The notes below the pieces were generated by a model. The model worked only from the letters and a program-made list of their open reading frames with translations. It ran no database searches and was not told the DNA's origin. A stretch of 11,120 bases of DNA from Pseudomonadota bacterium (GTDB taxonomy: Bacteria > Pseudomonadota > Alphaproteobacteria > Rhizobiales > Rhizobiaceae), in assembly GCA_023419995.1 (NCBI GenBank), contig JAEZXF010000397.1:1-11120 (forward strand). Reading direction: 5' to 3'. Positions 6,950 through 11,120 of this stretch are shown here, piece after piece. How positions within the stretch are numbered: position 1 is the first letter of the stretch; every line of letters starts with the position of its first letter. A program made the translations under genes and the position numbers.

Positions 6950-7633
6950 CGCGCACCACTTGGCTGACGGAGCTTGCCGACCAAGCGAACCACAGTCATC
7001 CTGATGTGATGGCTTCTTCTCGACGCAAAGCAGCAGGAAATCTTCGTGTTTCGTATTCCGGCAGACATGTACGGTGGACCGACGCTCCCGAGATGTGAAC
7101 GCACGCGACGTGATCGCGCGCTGTATATAGCCCACCGACTTCGATTGTTGCGCGATCCGCAGCCTCGCACGCGATCAACGCACCAAGCGTGAAAGCATAG
7201 AAGCGAGCACTGTCGGCTGCAAAGCTACTATTGAGAAAACTTGTCAGCTTGAGGCTCAGCAGCGGCTCGCGGTAACGGGATCGGAGATGCCCGCGATTGC
7301 AAACGCCAGCGACGATCAGCCCTTTGCTCGTCGCACGCGCATCGACACCACCCAGCATCGCGAGACTCACCATATCCACCTTACAAAGGTATGTCGCTCA
7401 GCGAGCCGCCAATCCGAATGCAGACTCGCACATCTCGCCGCGAGCGATGCAACACTCGCGGCCCCGTCCCTGCTTTGAGTGAGGCGCCCGCACAGGCGCC
7501 ACTATCAGGGATGCGCAGTGTCCTGCGTGTTGGTCCCATTGAAACGCAACCACCACATATCAATCTGTCTGCAGGCACGTCCGTTCGCAAGGCAGAACAA
7601 CCGAGTTGAAAGCCCACAGGTCCAGTCGCGCCT
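6950..7633. other. Gene-poor spacer between the MarR gene and the ABC operon
   Basis: About 680 bp in which I see no convincing gene. The longest minus-strand frame, 6996-7379 (127 codons, GTG start), gives a sequence with no recognisable domain and no clear ribosome site. Frames on the other strand are shorter still. Base composition looks less GC-rich than the flanking genes. No transposase fragment, tRNA or direct repeat was recognised by eye. It may be a decayed gene or an untranslated region downstream of the binding-protein gene. Confidence 0.5.
7478..7503. terminator. GC-rich hairpin downstream of the ABC operon
   Basis: GGCGCC (7483-7488) and GGCGCC (7495-7500) can pair around a 6-nt loop, extended by AGT/ACT with a 2-nt bulge. 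It lies about 130 bp after the stop of the binding-protein gene, the last gene of the leftward operon. There is no T-tract, so termination is only possible, not shown. Confidence 0.25.
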
Positions 7634-8719
7634 CTATCTAATCCACTCATTCCAGCGCTGGAGCAGCATCGCGGCGTTCTCGTTAATCCACTCAGCGTCG
7701 GGAACAACAATGGATTCGTTGATATCTTCGGCTGTGGGCATCGTGCTCCTGACCTCCTCGGACATTATGGCGATCGCTTCGCTGCTCGGTGGCGTGCAGG
7801 AGAGAACCTCGCACGCCGCCGCCTGCGCCTGCGGGGAGTCGAGCCAGTACGAGATGAGTTTAAGAGCGTTCTCCCTGTTCGGCGCACCGCGTAGTAGCGA
7901 AATCCTGTCACCGACCAGGAAAGCGCCCTGATACGACCATCCAATCGGCAGGCCTTCATCCCTCATGGCCTTTGCGCGTGTCAGCCAGATCTGGCCGAGC
8001 GAATAGTCCCCGCTCCGGAATCCCCGGACGCTCTGATCGCCTGTTCTCCACCAGAGCGTGATGGCCGGCCGGATTTCCTCCAGCTTGGCGAGCGCTCGCT
8101 CGACGTCGATCGGGAACAGCTCTTCGCGGGACACGCCGTCCGCCAGCAGCGCCGCGACCATCACGCGCCAGGGATCGTCGAAGTTAGGGAAGGAGCGACC
8201 GCCAGGGAACCTCTCTGTATCCCACATGTCCGCCCAGGTGCGCGGCTCGGACCCGTCACCTTCACCCGTCCGGTAGGCGAGCAAGGTGGCCGTCGATTGC
8301 AGAAGCGCTCCGCCAGCCGTGCATGCGTTGCCCGGCAAGTCTGCCCGATCAGCATAATGACGGCAGAACTCCGTAAGGTCCTCGCTGACAGCGCGATGCG
8401 CGGCCGAGCCTGCCTGGATCTCCCCCTCGAGATAGAGGTCCCACGTGACGTTCCCCGTCTGCGTCATCGCCGCTGCCCGCGCGCGCATTTCCGCATTGGT
8501 GGCCACGACCACGATGACCTCGATACCCGTCTCTTCGGTGAATGGCTTGAACCACGCCTCTGTCAACGCCCGGTCGAAGGCTCCGCCTGTCGAGGCAATA
8601 ATCACCCTCTCTGCCGAGCTTGCGGCCTGTGGAACTGCGAGCGCGAACCAGACACCGCATGCCAGGCTTGCAACGGAAGTGCCTGCAATCGAACGCAATC
8701 TGCTGAAACTCGATGCCAT
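7634..8719 (-). CDS. ABC importer periplasmic binding protein (PotD/Fbp-like)
   Basis: 361 residues from ATG 8719, with a good ribosome site (AAGGGGA) about 8 nt upstream. A Sec signal peptide covers about 1-36 (ending AASSA). The mature part begins RVIIASTGGAFDRALTEAW, typical of family-1-like binding proteins of polyamine, Fe3+ and opine-type importers, and continues with FPNFDDPWRVMVAALL (about 177-192) and the C-terminal lobe with SYWLDSPQAQA (290-300). Four cysteines remain after signal cleavage (119, 133, 303, 308), spaced as two plausible disulphides. C21 lies inside the hydrophobic core of the signal and lacks a proper lipobox, so I do not call a lipoprotein. It is last in the operon, 38 bp after the PotC-like permease. 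The substrate cannot be told from sequence. Confidence 0.88.
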   Translation of the reverse strand: MASSFSRLRSIAGTSVASLACGVWFALAVPQAASSAERVIIASTGGAFDRALTEAWFKPFTEETGIEVIVVVATNAEMRARAAAMTQTGNVTWDLYLEGEIQAGSAAHRAVSEDLTEFCRHYADRADLPGNACTAGGALLQSTATLLAYRTGEGDGSEPRTWADMWDTERFPGGRSFPNFDDPWRVMVAALLADGVSREELFPIDVERALAKLEEIRPAITLWWRTGDQSVRGFRSGDYSLGQIWLTRAKAMRDEGLPIGWSYQGAFLVGDRISLLRGAPNRENALKLISYWLDSPQAQAAACEVLSCTPPSSEAIAIMSEEVRSTMPTAEDINESIVVPDAEWINENAAMLLQRWNEWIR

Positions 8720-8757
8720 GAGCGTATTCCCCTTGCTTCGGTTGATAGTTCGTGAGG

Positions 8758-9624
8758 TCAGCGCTTTTCTCGTCGGGCGCTCAGAACGTGCAGCGTGCCC
8801 ATGAGAAGGAGCGAGATCGAGACGATAAAGGTGGACGCGGCGGCAATGACGGGCGTGACGTTGAAGTCGATATCCTCGAACATCTTGCGCCCGATGGATT
8901 TGCCGCCGACATCGGAAATGAAGAACGCGACCGTTGCCTCGTCGAAGGATGCGACGAAGGCGAAGACAGCGCCTGCGGCGACGCCGGGGGCGATATTGGG
9001 CAGAACCACATAGACGATGGACTGCAGTCTGCTCGCCCCGCAGTTCAGCGCCGCCAGTTCGAGGTTCGGGTCAAGGCGCTGGAGCGCAGCCGTCACGGTG
9101 ATGATGACGTAGGGAACCGCGAGCACCGTGTGAGCGATGAGGAACCCGAAGAAGTTCCCCGTCAGGCGCAACGGGGCGAAGACCAGGTAGAGGGCGACGC
9201 CGAGCACGATGTGTGGCACGATCAACGGACCGAGCCCCAATGCCTGAATGGCCGGTTTGAACGGGAGATTCCCTCTGGTCAGGGCCAGCGAGGCCATGGT
9301 GCCGATCACGGTTGCGGTCAGCGTGGTGCCGACCGCGATCTGGAAGCTGAACCACGTCGCCATCATCCAGTCCGGATCGCTGAAGTAGGCCCGATACCAT
9401 TTGAGGGTCAGCCCGCGCGGCGGAAACTCGATATGGCTCGCCTCGCCGAGCGATATCGGGACAACGAGCAGGGTGGGGAGGATCAGAAAGAAGAGGATCG
9501 ATCCGATCAGGAGGCCGCCGACCACGATGCCGACGGTCCTCACATAGGCGCCCCCAAGCAGTCCGGTCATGATCGCTCCACGATTGCGCCGCGAAAGCCA
9601 CGGCAGAGTCTGGTCAATGGACAC
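8758..9624 (-). CDS. ABC importer permease, PotC-like
   Basis: 288 residues from GTG 9624, supported by AGGGGG 7 nt upstream; ATG 9570 (with GGAG upstream) is a possible shorter start. Multiple hydrophobic helices begin with about 30-56. FPPRGLTLKWY (67-77) is the conserved periplasmic stretch after the first helix of PotC-type permeases. The EAA loop that docks on the ATPase is at 189-214 (ELAALNCGASRL ... LPNIAPG), and SFDEATVAFF (226-235) follows, as usual in this subfamily. It forms half of the inner-membrane channel with the PotB-like partner. The start overlaps the end of that gene by 11 bp, so the two are probably translated in a coupled way. The transported compound is unknown. Confidence 0.9.
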   Translation of the reverse strand: MSIDQTLPWLSRRNRGAIMTGLLGGAYVRTVGIVVGGLLIGSILFFLILPTLLVVPISLGEASHIEFPPRGLTLKWYRAYFSDPDWMMATWFSFQIAVGTTLTATVIGTMASLALTRGNLPFKPAIQALGLGPLIVPHIVLGVALYLVFAPLRLTGNFFGFLIAHTVLAVPYVIITVTAALQRLDPNLELAALNCGASRLQSIVYVVLPNIAPGVAAGAVFAFVASFDEATVAFFISDVGGKSIGRKMFEDIDFNVTPVIAAASTFIVSISLLLMGTLHVLSARREKR

Positions 9625-10522
9625 CGTTCAACCCCCTGCTGAATGAGAGCGTCTTGCGGAACAGGAAGACGAGGATGAGCGTGAGCACGAGCAGGATGGT
9701 CGACAGCGCGGCGGCGAACGGCCAGTCGAGCAGGACCGTGGTCTGCTGGCCGATCAGCGTGGCGATGAGCATCGATTGCGGGCCACCGACCAGCGCCGGG
9801 GTGATGTAGAAGCCGAGCGCCAGCACGAAACTCAAGACGCAACCCGCAGAGACCCCTGGAAGGCTCAGCGGCAAGGTAACGTTCAGGAACGCACGGACAG
9901 GGCCTGCGCCGAGGTTGCGCGCAGCCTGCAGATAATGCGGCGGGATGCTGCGCAGCGACGCGTAGATCGGGAGGATGGTGAATGGCATCAGCACATGGGT
10001 CATGGCCAGGGTCACCGCGCCGGTCGTGTACAGGAGTTCCAGAGGCCGTTCGGTCAAGCCGCTGCCGATAAGCAGGGAGTTCACGATGCCCCTGCGCTGA
10101 AGCAGGACGATCCACGCATATGATCGGATCAGTATGGACGTCCACAACGGGATCAGGACGCATGCGGCGACGATGACCGCGGCGCCTCTCTTCAGGCGCG
10201 CCATGGCATAGGCGACGGGATAGCCGAGCACGAGGGTGGCGACTGCAACCACAAAGGCAACGAGCACCGTGCTGAGGAGGACGTCGAGATAGAGCGGAGT
10301 CTGGACCGCGCGCGCATAGTTCTCCAGCGATCCGCCGGGCGCGCTCAGGATCACGAGCTGTACGATCGGGTAGATGAACCCGATTGCCAGCACGGCCAGA
10401 AGCGGGACCACCAGAAGGAGCGACGTGGCCGGCGCGTAGGACCTGGCGGATTCCGGATGGAACCACCACAGGGCCCTTAGCAGGATGTGTCGCTGAGTTC
10501 CGGATGCTGCAACTGTGGTCAT
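9614..10522 (-). CDS. ABC importer permease, PotB-like
   Basis: 302 residues from ATG 10522, which shares an ATGA overlap with the stop of the ATPase gene. A cytoplasmic N-terminal tail of about 30 residues precedes the first helix (about 31-57). Landmarks of PotB-type permeases follow: GYPVAYAMAR (100-109), PLWTSILIRSYAW (125-137), GIVNSLL (145-151) and the EAA coupling loop YLQAARNLGAGP ... LPLSLPG (197-223), then GFYITPALVGGP (237-248). It pairs with the PotC-like permease to form the transmembrane pore. Gene order ATPase-PotB-PotC-binding protein is the standard order for this importer class. No odd features were seen. Confidence 0.9.
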   Translation of the reverse strand: MTTVAASGTQRHILLRALWWFHPESARSYAPATSLLLVVPLLAVLAIGFIYPIVQLVILSAPGGSLENYARAVQTPLYLDVLLSTVLVAFVVAVATLVLGYPVAYAMARLKRGAAVIVAACVLIPLWTSILIRSYAWIVLLQRRGIVNSLLIGSGLTERPLELLYTTGAVTLAMTHVLMPFTILPIYASLRSIPPHYLQAARNLGAGPVRAFLNVTLPLSLPGVSAGCVLSFVLALGFYITPALVGGPQSMLIATLIGQQTTVLLDWPFAAALSTILLVLTLILVFLFRKTLSFSRGLNGVH

Positions 10523-11120
10523 GCGGCCTGCCTTCCCTCAACCGGAAAGACGTGCACGGCGCCTTCGTCGACGAGCACATCAACGTTCTCGTCCCGCCGG
10601 AAGGGGGCTGACCCGGTATCGGTGGTTTGCACCTGAATGGTCCTGTCGCCTTGTCCCGGAAGCCTGACGAGAAAGATGTGGCTTGAGCCGACAAAGACGG
10701 AGGTTTCGACAGTACCCGGAAGGGCGAGGCGTCCGCCCTCCCCTCGTCGGACCAGCTTGACCCGCTCCGGCCGAATGGCGAGCCGGACCGGAGCGCCGTT
10801 GAGAATTCGTGCGCCCGCATCTGCCGCGGCGGTGACGCCAAGCAATGCCGTTTCTTCCGATATCCGGACAGAAGGCCGCCCGTTGTCGTCGAAGCTCCAG
10901 CGGCCTTCGATGAAGTTCATTCTCCCGATGAAGTTCGCCACGCGCTCGGAGATCGGCTTGCGATAGAGATCGAGAGGCGTGCCGACCTGCTCGATCCGTC
11001 CGTCGAACATCACCGCCACGCGATCCGACATCGTCAGGGCTTCATCCTGATCGTGCGTCACATAGACGACGGTTGCCCCGAGCCGCTCGTGCAGGCGCTT
11101 GATTGTCCCCCGTCAGCACC
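10519..11120 (-). CDS. ABC importer ATP-binding protein, PotA/MalK type (partial, possible frameshift)
   Basis: The visible part starts within the nucleotide-binding domain at IKRLHERLGATVVYVTHDQDEAL, with the H-loop histidine at about 11053-11055. It continues with SDRVAVMFDGRIEQVG and ends in a TOBE substrate-linked regulatory domain (IRPERVKLV onward). The Walker A, signature and Walker B motifs lie outside the window. The protein would power the two permeases at the membrane face. An in-frame TGA occurs at plus 11113-11115. Removing one base there (T11113 on the plus strand) would give L-R-G-T-I-K-R-L, the pattern expected between the D-loop and H-loop, so a one-base insertion is likely. 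Whether this is a real lesion or an error cannot be decided from 8 bp of upstream sequence. Confidence 0.8.

Noticed and set aside
6996..7379. 127-codon minus-strand frame as a hypothetical gene
   Set aside because: GTG start without a clear ribosome site, no hydrophobic or domain pattern, and nothing familiar in the sequence. Kept only as a note on the spacer.
8651..8662. Lipobox at C21 of the binding protein
   Set aside because: The sequence around it is A-S-L-A-C with hydrophobic residues continuing after the cysteine, and an AASSA cleavage site follows. A normal signal peptidase I site fits better.

Overview
The window reads as accessory or chromosomal DNA of a GC-rich alphaproteobacterium, most likely a member of Rhizobiales/Hyphomicrobiales. 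The reasons are the high GC content, an intergenic repeat of the rhizobial double-palindrome (RIME-like) type, a complete N-acetylglutaminylglutamine amide (NAGGN) osmolyte locus, and a PotABCD-type ABC importer of a kind abundant in that order. No tRNA, rRNA, CRISPR array, transposase or integrase was seen.

Left edge (1-291): the last 59 codons of a DeoR-family regulator run rightwards into the window. They converge on a leftward gene for a prokaryotic ionotropic glutamate receptor-like protein (292-1395), with a signal peptide, a split ligand-binding domain and a two-helix/P-loop pore. Its K+ filter signature is not conserved.

Centre (1495-6949): a composite palindromic repeat separates the receptor gene from a tightly packed leftward operon. 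The order is asparagine synthetase-like amidotransferase (4572-6347, GTG start), GNAT/ATP-grasp N-acetylglutaminylglutamine synthetase (2786-4582) and NAGGN-associated M42 peptidase (1585-2784). The first two genes overlap; the second and third are 1 bp apart. By family knowledge the synthetase makes N-acetyl-Gln-Gln, the amidotransferase amidates it to the osmolyte NAGGN, and the peptidase has an unproven processing or recycling role. A MarR-family regulator (6437-6949) diverges from the operon. The 89-bp gap between them holds consensus -35 and -10 hexamers for the operon, and a perfect 6-bp inverted repeat overlaps them, which suggests a MarR operator.

Right (6950-11120): about 680 bp with no convincing gene precede a leftward ABC importer operon of the polyamine/Fe3+/opine type. 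The transcription order is ATPase (partial, off the right edge), PotB-like permease, PotC-like permease and periplasmic binding protein. The ATPase frame meets an in-frame TGA 6 bp from the window edge, upstream of the H-loop. This may be a frameshift, a broken gene or a sequence error.

The points most worth following are the operator-in-promoter arrangement of the NAGGN operon, the receptor-channel with an altered filter beside an osmolyte operon, the repeat that supplies the peptidase stop codon, and the 15-bp triplicated start region of the peptidase gene.
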